From NCBI GenBank assembly GCA_964419545.1, contig CAYQQU010000053.1:1-42193 (forward strand): a stretch of 42,193 nucleotides of DNA, in the 5' to 3' direction. Positions 31,554-40,022 of this stretch are shown piece after piece. Position 1 is the stretch's first letter; each line of letters starts with the position of its first letter. The position numbers and the translations under genes are program-made. The notes beneath the pieces were generated by a model that ran no database searches, was not told where the DNA came from, and saw only the letters and a list, made by a program, of their open reading frames with translations. Origin of the DNA: CAYQQU01 sp964419545 (lineage in GTDB: Bacteria; Bacteroidota; Bacteroidia; Chitinophagales; Saprospiraceae).

Positions 31554-31588
31554 AAAAGGAGCTACATCAACCAGACGTAGCTCCTTTT
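31554..31588 (-). terminator. Terminator of the glycine-rich surface protein gene
   Basis: A perfect 12-bp stem (AAAAGGAGCTAC/GTAGCTCCTTTT) with an 11-nt loop lies 27 bp after the stop codon at 31616. On the minus strand the sequence TAGATTTTTTT follows. Confidence 0.85.
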
Positions 31589-31615
31589 AACGCGGATAAA
31601 CGATCTACATTTCCA

Positions 31616-34459
31616 TCACTCCACGATCAATCGTTCGGTGCGCACCGTCTCTCCCGGCGTTTGGGCGGACACCAGGTAGGCGCCGGCAGGCAGATGGTCC
31701 AGCGGGATGCGCACGGGGTCGGCCGGCGCCGCTGTCCAGCGCCACTCCTCGATGAGGGCGCCGTTCAGATGGTACAGGCGCACGGTGGCCGGCCGTTCGG
31801 CAAAAGCGCTGAGGTTCACCAGGCAATGATCCCGCGCCGGGTTGGGATACACCGCCAAGCCGTTCCGGGGCGGCTCGGCCGGGGCCGGCGTTACGGTCGA
31901 CTGCCCCGGCGGCACGAAAGCGGCCATCGAGGGGGCGGCGCCGGTGGTATCTACCGGCGCGCAGAAGTCGACCTGGTCGTTTACGCAAGTCAAGGCGTCC
32001 AGCAATTCGTTCATATGCGGCGTAAACATCAGGTTGGCCAGCGCGTAGTGGGTAACCTCCATCAGGTCGCCGACGGTAGCCTGGTTCGGCAATGCCTGCA
32101 GAATGATGGGATGCACTGCACAAGGCAGGTCAGCCAGGAGGGTGGTGTCGAAACCGGGATCGAGGCGCAGCTGTGCCGCCAGCAGCAGCCCTTGCACCAG
32201 GAGGGGATTCTCCAGTTGCCCGTTCGCGTCCAGCGGGTTGGCGCCCGGTTCACAATCGGTCGTATCTACCTCGTAATTACCGTACACCATAGCCGTAGGC
32301 GTTCCCGTACTGCCGGGCAGCCAGCCCATCACGCACTCGGCGTCCTCGGGCCCGATGGTGAGGGTAGTGCGGGAAAATCCGAGCGTCAGGGGGTTGGCCA
32401 GACCGTCGCCGTCGGTATCGATAAAGAGCGACTGGCCGACGGAAAAGAACGGTTGCCGTTCAATGACCTGCACACAGCTGCTGCGGTTGCCGCAGGCGTC
32501 TTCCGCTACCCAGGTGCGTTCGATGGTGCAGCCGGAATGGCAGTCGCCCGCTACGACCACGTCGGTATGGCTGAGCGTGGGGTTGTCGTCGCAAAAGTCA
32601 AATGCGAGGGGGATGCCGGTGGCGGCGGCGCTGGTGTCGCACACCACCATAGTGTCCGGCGGGCAGACGATCTCCGGCGCGGTGAGATCGACGATCGTTA
32701 TTTTCTGAATGTATTCCTGGGCGTTGCCGCAGCGATCGGTGATGGTGAAGATGCGGCGTTCGATAAACTGAAAATCGATACAACCGTCGGGCTGGCCCTG
32801 GGTAGTAATGATCTCCAACGAGACGTCGGGCGAGGGGTCGCAATTATCGACTGCGCTGACGTTGGGCGCCGGAGGCACGGCGTTGCAATTGACGGTGATA
32901 TCGTCGGGGCAGTCCATACAAACCGGCGGGGTATTGTCTTCCTGGGTGATGGTTTGGAGGCAACTCGCTTCGTTACCGCTCTGGTCGACGGCGGTCCAGC
33001 GGCGTTCGATCAGCCGGTTGTCGGGGCAACCGCCTTCGATGACGACATCTTCGAAAGCGAGGTCCTGCAAAATGCAGTTGTCGCTGCCGATGGCCGAGCC
33101 CAGCGCGACCGGCTCCGTGTCGGCGTCGCAACTGACCAGTTGGTCGGGCGGGCAGATGATGTCAGGAGCCAGCTTATCTTCCGCGACCACGAAGGTCGAA
33201 CAGTTGGCTGACTCGCCGTCGGCGCTGGTTACGGTAAGGATAACCGGCGAAGGCTGGTTGGCGAGGGAACAGTCGAGGACAGTCGGCGCGACCGATAGCG
33301 AGATCGCTTCTCCGTCGGGGTCGAAGCTGCCGGCGTCGATGAGGTCGGGGGTAATACTCGCCACGCCACTGAGGCCCAGTTCGACGGTAACGATATCGGT
33401 GATGCACTGGGCGACCGGTGGAGTTGCCGGTTGGGAGAACTGGTACTGGATAAAGCCGTTGTCAGGCGTATCGGTACTTGCGCCGGCGGTGACGCTGGCG
33501 GTCAGCACCACGGGATTAACGAAGCTGCCGCCGCCGCCGCCGCGGCCGGTCGTACCGCCGGCGCCGCCGCCCGAATAGCCGCCGCCGCCCGCACCGGTGC
33601 CCTGCGCTGCGCCGCCGCCGCCGAAGCCGTAGCCGCCGTCGCGCCAGACCAGGGAGAGCAGGTCGCAGCCCTCGGCATTACCGCCGGCGCCGCCTTCGGT
33701 CATGCCGGGCTGGCCGCCGCCGACGCCCTGGGGGCCGCCGATATTGATACAGGCCACGCCGTCACCTTCGCCGAAAGCGCCGCCGCCGCCGGCTGAGAAG
33801 AAAGCGCCAAGGCCGGGTATCGAACCGCCGCCGCCGCCACCGCCCTGGCCGCTGAAGCCGGGTGTTCCTTCACCGACATCGCCGTTTCCGGGGCCGCCGA
33901 AACTGACCTGGCGGCCGCCCTGCCCGGGTTCGTTATCGACACAGCCGAAGAAGAGCTGGCCCTGGTAAGCGCCGCCGCCGCCGCCGGCCACGGCAAGGAT
34001 ATTCCATTCCGTGCTGTCCGGCAGCCGGTACAACAGGCCCGTGCCGCCGCCACCGCCGCCATAGCTGAAGCCGTTGCCGATCACCGGGCCGCTCTGCCCG
34101 CTTTCGCCGACGCCGCCGACAATGAACCGAAGCACCGTGCCGGCCGGCAGGGCGTCGGGCCCCGGACCGATGCCGATGGTGATATTGACGGTGGCTCCTG
34201 CGCCGCCGCCGGAACGGCAGTCGCCGACCTGAGCAGCGCCGCCGTCGCCGCCGACCAGCGTAAAGGCCGCTTCGTCGACGTTGGGCAGGTCGGGAAGCGT
34301 GAAATCCTGGAAAGTACCGTTGTAGTCGATCGTTTGGGTGCTGCCGTTCCAGGGTAGGTCCGGTTGGGCGAATACGCCCAGCGGGCCGAGCAGCCAGCCG
34401 AGGAGCGCCAACAATCGCCGGGGGCGACCACTTCCCCCCGAAAGTCTAACTTTTCTCAT
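31616..34459 (-). CDS. Surface protein: ALK-type glycine-rich domain, HYR-like repeats, T9SS
   Basis: The 947-residue protein begins with an Arg-rich signal peptide (ending GWLLGPLGVFAQ). Residues about 45-345 are extremely rich in glycine (GGGGGGTGLLY, GGGGGAYQG, GGGGYSGGGAGGTTGRGGGG), matching the glycine-rich domain known from ALK/LTK receptors and from bacterial surface proteins. Residues about 370-680 hold three cysteine-rich HYR-like repeats (PDIICPPDQLVSCDAD, CPDDITVNCNAVPPAPN, PEIVCPPDTMVVCD). A region starting FIDTDGDGLANPL may bind calcium. The C-terminus (AVYPNPARDHCLVNLS ... LPAGAYLVS) is a type-A T9SS domain. It is a likely adhesin or matrix protein on the cell surface. The Gly-rich part makes that gene segment almost pure GCC/GCCG repeats, a likely slippage site. 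Confidence 0.82.
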   Translation of the reverse strand: MRKVRLSGGSGRPRRLLALLGWLLGPLGVFAQPDLPWNGSTQTIDYNGTFQDFTLPDLPNVDEAAFTLVGGDGGAAQVGDCRSGGGAGATVNITIGIGPGPDALPAGTVLRFIVGGVGESGQSGPVIGNGFSYGGGGGGTGLLYRLPDSTEWNILAVAGGGGGAYQGQLFFGCVDNEPGQGGRQVSFGGPGNGDVGEGTPGFSGQGGGGGGGSIPGLGAFFSAGGGGAFGEGDGVACINIGGPQGVGGGQPGMTEGGAGGNAEGCDLLSLVWRDGGYGFGGGGAAQGTGAGGGGYSGGGAGGTTGRGGGGGSFVNPVVLTASVTAGASTDTPDNGFIQYQFSQPATPPVAQCITDIVTVELGLSGVASITPDLIDAGSFDPDGEAISLSVAPTVLDCSLANQPSPVILTVTSADGESANCSTFVVAEDKLAPDIICPPDQLVSCDADTEPVALGSAIGSDNCILQDLAFEDVVIEGGCPDNRLIERRWTAVDQSGNEASCLQTITQEDNTPPVCMDCPDDITVNCNAVPPAPNVSAVDNCDPSPDVSLEIITTQGQPDGCIDFQFIERRIFTITDRCGNAQEYIQKITIVDLTAPEIVCPPDTMVVCDTSAAATGIPLAFDFCDDNPTLSHTDVVVAGDCHSGCTIERTWVAEDACGNRSSCVQVIERQPFFSVGQSLFIDTDGDGLANPLTLGFSRTTLTIGPEDAECVMGWLPGSTGTPTAMVYGNYEVDTTDCEPGANPLDANGQLENPLLVQGLLLAAQLRLDPGFDTTLLADLPCAVHPIILQALPNQATVGDLMEVTHYALANLMFTPHMNELLDALTCVNDQVDFCAPVDTTGAAPSMAAFVPPGQSTVTPAPAEPPRNGLAVYPNPARDHCLVNLSAFAERPATVRLYHLNGALIEEWRWTAAPADPVRIPLDHLPAGAYLVSAQTPGETVRTERLIVE

Positions 34460-34749
34460 AGTCGAATGAGTTTAACAATTTTACGTAATGGTCCCGGACG
34501 AGGGGCAACGCCCAACACCGAGGATGCGGCGAATTGTGCAAGGCAGAATTCGACCGGTTTAGTAGATTACACGATAAAGTAGCGGGAAGAAAAAATAGCG
34601 CCTAACCCGCGGGCCGGCCGGTTGATGCATTACCGGAAACCACGCGGAAGCGTTCCGTTTTGAGAAAGTAAAGACAAAATCTGTGCCATGTTGTGTAAGG
34701 GGAAGAAGGGTGGTCTTCGTGAAGGAACAGTGAAGATATAAAAAACTGC
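34460..34749. other. Gap between the MATE and surface-protein genes
   Basis: In 290 bp no gene, clear promoter box or repeat is seen. It is less GC-rich than the neighbouring genes. Confidence 0.35.
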
Positions 34750-36099
34750 TCAATTCTCCAATTTCGTAGCGGCCGGATAGCGAGAACGCGTGAGTTGATG
34801 GAACCGCCAGGAAAGCAGGATCGCGCTGCCGCTCAGGCCCAGCACGAAGCCGGCCCACAGGCCGTTGACGCCCCAGTTGAGCGGGAAAGCGAGCAGATAG
34901 CCGGCCGGAACGCCGACGCCCCAGTAGGCGAAGGCGACAAAATAGGTGGGAATGCGGACATCCTGTAAGCCTCGCAGCAAACCGACGCCCACGGCCTGAA
35001 CGGAATCGGAGATCTGAAAGACGGCTGCCAGCATCAGCAGCACGGCAGCGATACCGAGCACAGTAGGTTCGTCATTGAACAATAGCGGCAGCTGACGGCG
35101 CCCTACGGTAAGCAGCAAGCCGCAGAGCAAGCCGTAAGCTGCGGCGATGACCAGCGTCGTCATCCCGATCTGGCGTACGCCCGGCCAGTCGCGCCGACCG
35201 TACGCGTAACCGACCCGGATGGTTCCCGCTGCGCTTATTCCCAAGGCCACCATGAAGGTGATCGAAGCCAGGCCGATGGCGATCTGGTGGGCCGCCTGGG
35301 CCTGATAACCCAGCCAGCCGGCCATGATGCCGGAAAAAGCGAACGCGCCGGCTTCCATGCCGTATTGCAGGCTGGCCGGAACGCCGATCCGGAAAATATC
35401 GCGCACCCGGTCGCGGCGCCAGCGCAACTGCTCGGCGAGATGTCGCCGAAAAGGAGCAAAATCGACATGGCGGAAGATCAACACTCCGAGCGCCGCCATG
35501 ACAATGATCCGCGCGACCAGCGTCCCGACGCCCGCGCCGGTCAGCTCCAGGCGGGGCGCGCCCCAGTGGCCGTAAATAAAAGCATAGTTGAGGAGCACAT
35601 TGAGCGGCAGGACCGCCACCGACAAATACATGGGCCGGCGCGTGAATCCCAGCCCGTCGGCAAACTGCTTCATCGCGAAAAAGGCCGCAAGCGGAACCGT
35701 CGCCCAGCCCATCCAGATGAGATAGGAGCGCGACAATTTCGCCACCACCACATCCTGCCCCAGGTGAAAAACGAGATCGGCGCCGACGTGGAGGATGAAC
35801 GCCAGGACCAGAGCGACCAGGGTGACGATCCAGGCGCCGTTGTAGAGAATGCGCATCGGCTGATCGTCATTGCCTTCGCCGCGGGCCGCAGCAACCAGGG
35901 GCGAGATCGCCGTGCTCAGCCCGATGGTGAGCACCATGGGGAGAGAAAGGATGTTGTTGACGAGCGAAGCGGCCGCCAGCTGACTGCTGTGAATCGCCCC
36001 GACCATCGCGCTATCGATGATGCCGAGTGCGATCTGCGTCAGATTGCCCAGCATAATGGGCCAGCCGAGTTGCAGGGTCTGCCGGATTTCCCGCCACAT
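34750..36099 (-). CDS. MATE family multidrug/toxin efflux transporter
   Basis: The 449-residue protein starts at ATG 36099 (MWREIRQTLQLGWP), 17 nt after a perfect -7 box; a longer reading to 36237 would add 46 hydrophilic residues across that promoter. About twelve hydrophobic segments are visible in two halves (first half LGWPIMLGNLTQIALGIIDS; second half IGVPASLQYGMEAGAFAF). This is typical of MATE exporters that use Na+ or H+ gradients to expel cationic compounds. The conserved loop region around ATVPLAAFFAMKQFADGLG (residues about 135-155) fits the NorM-like group. It is monocistronic and divergent from the NuiA-like gene. Confidence 0.9.
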   Translation of the reverse strand: MWREIRQTLQLGWPIMLGNLTQIALGIIDSAMVGAIHSSQLAAASLVNNILSLPMVLTIGLSTAISPLVAAARGEGNDDQPMRILYNGAWIVTLVALVLAFILHVGADLVFHLGQDVVVAKLSRSYLIWMGWATVPLAAFFAMKQFADGLGFTRRPMYLSVAVLPLNVLLNYAFIYGHWGAPRLELTGAGVGTLVARIIVMAALGVLIFRHVDFAPFRRHLAEQLRWRRDRVRDIFRIGVPASLQYGMEAGAFAFSGIMAGWLGYQAQAAHQIAIGLASITFMVALGISAAGTIRVGYAYGRRDWPGVRQIGMTTLVIAAAYGLLCGLLLTVGRRQLPLLFNDEPTVLGIAAVLLMLAAVFQISDSVQAVGVGLLRGLQDVRIPTYFVAFAYWGVGVPAGYLLAFPLNWGVNGLWAGFVLGLSGSAILLSWRFHQLTRSRYPAATKLEN

Positions 36100-36116
36100 G
36101 GTTTGAAAAGTTTTGG

Positions 36117-36124
36117 CAAAGGTA
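36117..36124 (-). promoter_or_regulatory. -7 box of the MATE gene
   Basis: The minus strand reads TACCTTTG, a perfect TAnnTTTG box, 17 nt before the ATG at 36099. It decides the start codon. No good -33 TTG lies at the usual distance. Confidence 0.55.
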
Positions 36125-36270
36125 GGAGAATCCGGCCGGCTTTTTGACGAATAGGAATCCGCCGGGAATTTTTGACCGTAAAAAACTAATCGATCCCGCC
36201 GTTCCCATTTCCACCCTTCTTTCCGTAACTTCCGCATCGAATTCCATTACCCAAAAAAACAACCACCACC

Positions 36271-37083
36271 ATGTCCAGATTATCCAAATCCCACGTGCAC
36301 GCCGCTTTGGACCGCGCCGCCCGGAACATCCTGTCGGCAGCCGGCGACGATCCTTTCGTGAGCCGGCGCGACATCCGAATGCGGCTCAACCTGCTGTCCG
36401 GCGTCGAGCGACGCCTCACCGACGTTTTCTATCGCTTTATGGATTACCGCGACAGCAAACCCGGCGCCCGCATCACGAAAAAAGACATCGACGAGACGCT
36501 GCAGTACGCCAAAGAGAAACTCGTCGACGCCTACGACCTCAACAATAACGGCCTGTCGAAATCCGAGATCGAAGCCATGTCGCTCACCGGCAAACTGGCC
36601 GTCCGCTTCGCCAAAATCCTGAAAGAAGCCGCCGTCGACGAGAGCATCGAAGACCTGGATGACCTGGTGCGGGTGCTGCGCGAACTGGGCGAAGGCCTTT
36701 ATTTCCCGGGCTACTCGAACGAGGGCGACGGCGAATTGACCCTCTTCCTGGTCGAGACCGACCTGGAAGAACTGACGCCCGAAACCTTCGCGGCTACCCT
36801 CAACCTCGATCAGGACGACCCCAATACCAGGCTCTACATCTTCGAACAGGGCCGCCACGAATACGAAGCCCTTTTCGAGATCTACGAAGATATGGCCAGC
36901 GACAGCGAACAGGCCCAGTTTAAGGTGCTCCACGAATTTATGACCCGCAACCTTCGCCAGATCACCCACATCATCGTGGGCGATTATCCCGAACGGGACG
37001 ATTCGGTCTATCCGGTTTATTTCGTGGGGCTGACGAAAGAAGGGCATATTGCGGGCTTCGAGTCGAGTGTGGTTTGGACGTAA
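36271..37083 (+). CDS. NuiA-like (nuclease A inhibitor family) protein with EF-hand-like loop
   Basis: The 270-residue protein has a helical N-terminal half (VHAALDRAARNILSAAGDD). This half contains an EF-hand-like segment, DLNNNGLSKSE (about 92-102), in which the final Glu sits one residue early. The C-terminal half resembles the nuclease A inhibitor (NuiA) family: LRELGEGLYFPGYSNEGDGE, and the ending VYFVGLTKEGHIAGFESSVV resembles NuiA's closing strand. NuiA-type proteins bind and block sugar-non-specific nucleases (family knowledge); no cognate nuclease is seen in the window. It is cytoplasmic by sequence. The gene is divergent from the MATE gene and is followed by a remnant repeat end at 37091. 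Family assignment rests on motif resemblance only. Confidence 0.5.
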   Translation: MSRLSKSHVHAALDRAARNILSAAGDDPFVSRRDIRMRLNLLSGVERRLTDVFYRFMDYRDSKPGARITKKDIDETLQYAKEKLVDAYDLNNNGLSKSEIEAMSLTGKLAVRFAKILKEAAVDESIEDLDDLVRVLRELGEGLYFPGYSNEGDGELTLFLVETDLEELTPETFAATLNLDQDDPNTRLYIFEQGRHEYEALFEIYEDMASDSEQAQFKVLHEFMTRNLRQITHIIVGDYPERDDSVYPVYFVGLTKEGHIAGFESSVVWT

Positions 37084-37090
37084 GGAAACG

Positions 37091-37111
37091 CACCCGGATT
37101 ATTCAGGGGTT
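37091..37111. repeat. Solo end of repeat family A
   Basis: CACCCGGATTATTCAGG followed by GGTT is a diverged 21-bp family A end, 8 bp after the NuiA-like stop codon and just upstream of the YgiQ promoter. Confidence 0.6.
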
Positions 37112-37131
37112 AAAACAAGAGGCTTCTTCCA

Positions 37132-37163
37132 TTGTTAATCAGGCGTTAGAATCCTTATTTTTG
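37132..37163 (+). promoter_or_regulatory. Promoter of the YgiQ gene
   Basis: TTG (37132-37134) and TATTTTTG (37156-37163) are separated by 21 nt, a textbook Bacteroidota promoter. The -7 box ends 17 nt before the ATG at 37181 and covers a GTG at 37163, which therefore cannot be the start. Confidence 0.65.
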
Positions 37164-37180
37164 TGTCTCAATTAATAACC

Positions 37181-39106
37181 ATGGAAAGCGAACGCCCGAT
37201 TACCGACTGGTTGCCCATCACCCGCAAGGAAGTGGAACAACGGGGCTGGGATGAACTGGACGTCGTCCTCATCTCCGGGGATGCATACGTCGACCATCCT
37301 GCTTTCGGATCGGCGGTCATCGGCCGCATCCTCGAGAGCGAGGGGTTGCGCGTGGGCCTGGTGCCGCAACCCAACTGGCAGGATGACTTGCGCGACTTCA
37401 AAAAGATGGGCCGGCCGCGCCTCTTTTTCGGCGTCACTTCGGGCTGCATGGATTCCATGGTCAATCACTACACCGCCGCCAAACGGCGCCGCTCTACCGA
37501 CGCCTACACCCCGGGCGGCAGCGCCGGGTTCCGCCCCGACTACGCCGTGACGGTGTATACCAGGATCCTCAAACAGCTCTATCCCGACGTGCCGGTGCTC
37601 ATCGGCGGCATCGAAGCCTCACTGCGCCGCGTGACCCATTACGACTACTGGGCCGACGAGCTTTTTCCCAATATCCTGACGATGTGCGGCGCCGACCTGC
37701 TGGTGTACGGCATGGGCGAGATGCCCCTGCGCGAGGTCGTCCGGCTGGTGCAGCGCGGCGTGCCTTTTGACAAGCTGGATACCATACCGCAGACGGCTTT
37801 GCTGCGCTCGCAATCGGCGGGCCTGCCGCTCAACAAGAACTGGGCGGACTTTACGCTTCATTCTCACGAAACCTGCCTGAGAGACAAGCGGTCGTTCGCC
37901 GCCAACTTCAAACACATCGAGCAGGAATCGAACAAGGTCAGGGCGCGCCGCCTTATTCAAAAAGTGGGCGACGATTTGCTGATCGTCAATCCGCCCTACC
38001 CGCCGATGACGGAAAAACAGATCGATACGTCCTTCGACCTCCCCTACACCCGCCTGCCGCACCCCAAGTACAAAAACCGGGGCTCCGTGCCGGCCTACGA
38101 GATGATCCGCTTTTCGATCAACATGCATCGCGGCTGTTTCGGAGGATGCAGCTTTTGCACCATCTCGGCCCACCAGGGCAAATTCATCGCCAGCCGTTCC
38201 CAGGAGTCGATCATGAAAGAAGTGGAAGCCGTCACCCAAATGCCCGACTTCAAAGGCTACATCAGCGACCTGGGCGGCCCTTCGGCCAATATGTACCGCA
38301 TGAAAGGCAAAGTACAGGAGATCTGCGACCGCTGCGTCAGCCCCTCTTGTATCCACCCGGTAGTGTGCAGCAACCTGGACACCAGCCACAAAGCGCTCAC
38401 CGAGATCTACCGCAAGGTGGACGCCCATCCCGAAGTGAAAAAAGCCTTCGTCAGCAGCGGCATCCGCTACGACCTCCTGGCGGAGAGCTACAACAAGAAC
38501 CACGACGGCAGCCTCGACGAGTACATGGACCAGCTGGTGAGCCGCCACGTCTGCGGTCGCCTCAAGGTCGCGCCGGAACACACCTCCGACGATACGCTCA
38601 AAATGATGCGCAAACCGTCGTTCAAACACTTCCACGAGTTCAAAAAGAAATTCGATAAATTCAATAAAAAACACGGCCTCAACCAGCCGCTGATCCCCTA
38701 TTTCATTTCCAGCCACCCCGGCTCCAAAGTGGAAGACATGGCCAACCTGGCCGCCGAGACCAAAGACATGGGCTTCAAGCTGGAACAAGTGCAGGATTTC
38801 ACGCCCACCCCCATGACGGTGGCCACGGTAGCCTATTATACCGGCCTGCATCCGTATTCGCTACAGCCGGTGTACACCGCCAAATCGAAAAAAGAAAAGA
38901 AAAGCCAGCACCTCTTCTTCTTCTGGCATAAGCGCGAAAACCACCGCGTCATCCGCGAAAAGCTGGTGAGCCTCGGCCGCGAAGACCTCATCGATAAGCT
39001 GATCGGCGAACGCAAGAAACAACAGAAGCGACAAGTGATGCTGAACAAGCGGCACCTGGAAGTGAAAAAGAAGAGAAAGAAGCGGAACAAAAGCCGGCAG
39101 GGTTAG
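37181..39106 (+). CDS. ygiQ: YgiQ family radical SAM protein
   Basis: The 641-residue protein begins at ATG 37181 (MESERPITDW). It has the N-terminal YgiQ region (ISGDAYVDHPAFGSAVIGR, GLVPQPNWQDD, then DAYTPGGSAGFRPDYAV). The radical SAM core has the cluster motif GCFGGCSFC near residues 316-324 (CxxxCxxC). The conserved C-terminal region ends in a lysine-rich tail. YgiQ proteins are widespread but their substrate is unknown. The cluster cysteines and the following TISAHQGKFIASRSQESI are intact, so the protein should be active. It is cytoplasmic. The gene stands alone with its own promoter; the repeat end and the promoter fill the 97-bp gap from the NuiA-like gene. Confidence 0.92.
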   Translation: MESERPITDWLPITRKEVEQRGWDELDVVLISGDAYVDHPAFGSAVIGRILESEGLRVGLVPQPNWQDDLRDFKKMGRPRLFFGVTSGCMDSMVNHYTAAKRRRSTDAYTPGGSAGFRPDYAVTVYTRILKQLYPDVPVLIGGIEASLRRVTHYDYWADELFPNILTMCGADLLVYGMGEMPLREVVRLVQRGVPFDKLDTIPQTALLRSQSAGLPLNKNWADFTLHSHETCLRDKRSFAANFKHIEQESNKVRARRLIQKVGDDLLIVNPPYPPMTEKQIDTSFDLPYTRLPHPKYKNRGSVPAYEMIRFSINMHRGCFGGCSFCTISAHQGKFIASRSQESIMKEVEAVTQMPDFKGYISDLGGPSANMYRMKGKVQEICDRCVSPSCIHPVVCSNLDTSHKALTEIYRKVDAHPEVKKAFVSSGIRYDLLAESYNKNHDGSLDEYMDQLVSRHVCGRLKVAPEHTSDDTLKMMRKPSFKHFHEFKKKFDKFNKKHGLNQPLIPYFISSHPGSKVEDMANLAAETKDMGFKLEQVQDFTPTPMTVATVAYYTGLHPYSLQPVYTAKSKKEKKSQHLFFFWHKRENHRVIREKLVSLGREDLIDKLIGERKKQQKRQVMLNKRHLEVKKKRKKRNKSRQG

Positions 39107-39156
39107 GGCCTGTTTGGATACGAAGTTGGTATCGTAAACCCGTCGCGGGTTCTATG

Positions 39157-39915
39157 TCACAATTTCGAAGTAAAGAAAAGAAAGATAATAAACAGTAACA
39201 GCATGGTTATGTATAATCCGTAAGTTAATACGGAGCGAAGCACGACGGCCACCCGGCTTTTTTCGGAAAAGAATTGCCAAAAAACATAAAAAACATAGGC
39301 CGTTGACAGGAATAGCGTCAATGCAGCCAGCCAATTATCATCGCGGGTGACCAAACTGAAAATCGCTGAAAGTAAATATAAAACCGCTTGCTGTCCGGTG
39401 ATATAAGCATTCAGCACTAGATGTTCAAGGTAATTAAAGCCAGCCCCCGCAAATGCCAAAAACGAGGCGAGAGAAAACAGGGGTAACAGCAATAGCATGG
39501 TATAGGCATAATTTTTAGCAAACCACTGCAGGTTGGCCAGTTCATTCACCTCTTCTTCGGGGTCGTCCAATCCATTTGAATAACCTTCTATAAAATCATT
39601 CATAAAGGTTCCGGTTTCCAAAAGCTGAGACAGCAGAAAATAAATGGTCGAAAGGGTAAATGCGTAAGCAACGGGTTTAAAGTGATTTTTTCTTTTGCCA
39701 TCTAAATATTCCCGGATACTATGCCCCGGTCGTACGAACAACTCCTTCAAAGAGTAAAAAAGCCCTTTATTGACCTGGAAAATACTGTCCGATAACTCCT
39801 TCAAAAAATTGGAGAAATTGATTTTATCCACCTTTGTGCTTTGACCACAGTGGGCGCAAAAATTTCCACTCGCATTTTGGCCGCAGTTTTTGCAGTTTAC
39901 CATATACATACGCAC
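39157..39915 (-). CDS. DUF3667 membrane protein with zinc ribbon
   Basis: The 252-residue protein (start at 39915, or at 39903 to give MVNCKNCGQN) has an N-terminal zinc ribbon (CKNCGQNASGNFCAHCGQ) and the DUF3667 signature FSNFLKELSDSIFQVNKGLF, then REYLDGKRKNHFKP. Four or so membrane segments follow, the last ending LFIIFLFFTSKL. Such proteins are common in Bacteroidota, with no known function; the zinc ribbon is predicted to face the cytoplasm. The gene is clearly more A+T-rich than its neighbours, suggesting a different origin. It converges with ygiQ across 50 bp containing small palindromes (AACCCG-TCG-CGGGTT at 39137-39151). Confidence 0.8.
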   Translation of the reverse strand: MRMYMVNCKNCGQNASGNFCAHCGQSTKVDKINFSNFLKELSDSIFQVNKGLFYSLKELFVRPGHSIREYLDGKRKNHFKPVAYAFTLSTIYFLLSQLLETGTFMNDFIEGYSNGLDDPEEEVNELANLQWFAKNYAYTMLLLLPLFSLASFLAFAGAGFNYLEHLVLNAYITGQQAVLYLLSAIFSLVTRDDNWLAALTLFLSTAYVFYVFWQFFSEKSRVAVVLRSVLTYGLYITMLLLFIIFLFFTSKL

Positions 39916-39951
39916 CGTTTTTATCGATGTTGATCATAGAAATGATTTCAG

Positions 39952-39989
39952 GACCGCAGGAGGATAGCTTTTCCTCTTGCGGTCTTTTT
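39952..39989 (+). terminator. Orphan plus-strand terminator
   Basis: A 13-bp stem with one G-U pair (39952-39964 with 39972-39984; GACCGCAGGAGGA), a 7-nt loop and five T form a strong rho-independent terminator on the plus strand. No plus-strand gene ends here: the last one (YgiQ) stops at 39106, and both flanking genes are on the minus strand. Confidence 0.7.
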
Positions 39990-39990
39990 C

Positions 39991-40022
39991 TTAGCCCGGA
40001 TCATTCATGATTAATCCGGGTT
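39991..40022. repeat. Palindromic remnant of repeat family A at a stop codon
   Basis: TTAGCCCGGATCATTCATG and, inverted, ATTAATCCGGGTTA form a short palindrome made from two family A ends back to back. Read on the minus strand, the end TAACCCGG supplies the TAA stop of the copper ATPase gene (40023-40021). Confidence 0.6.

Noticed and set aside
37163..37180. GTG start for YgiQ at 37163
   Set aside because: The GTG overlaps the perfect -7 box; ATG 37181 is the likely start.
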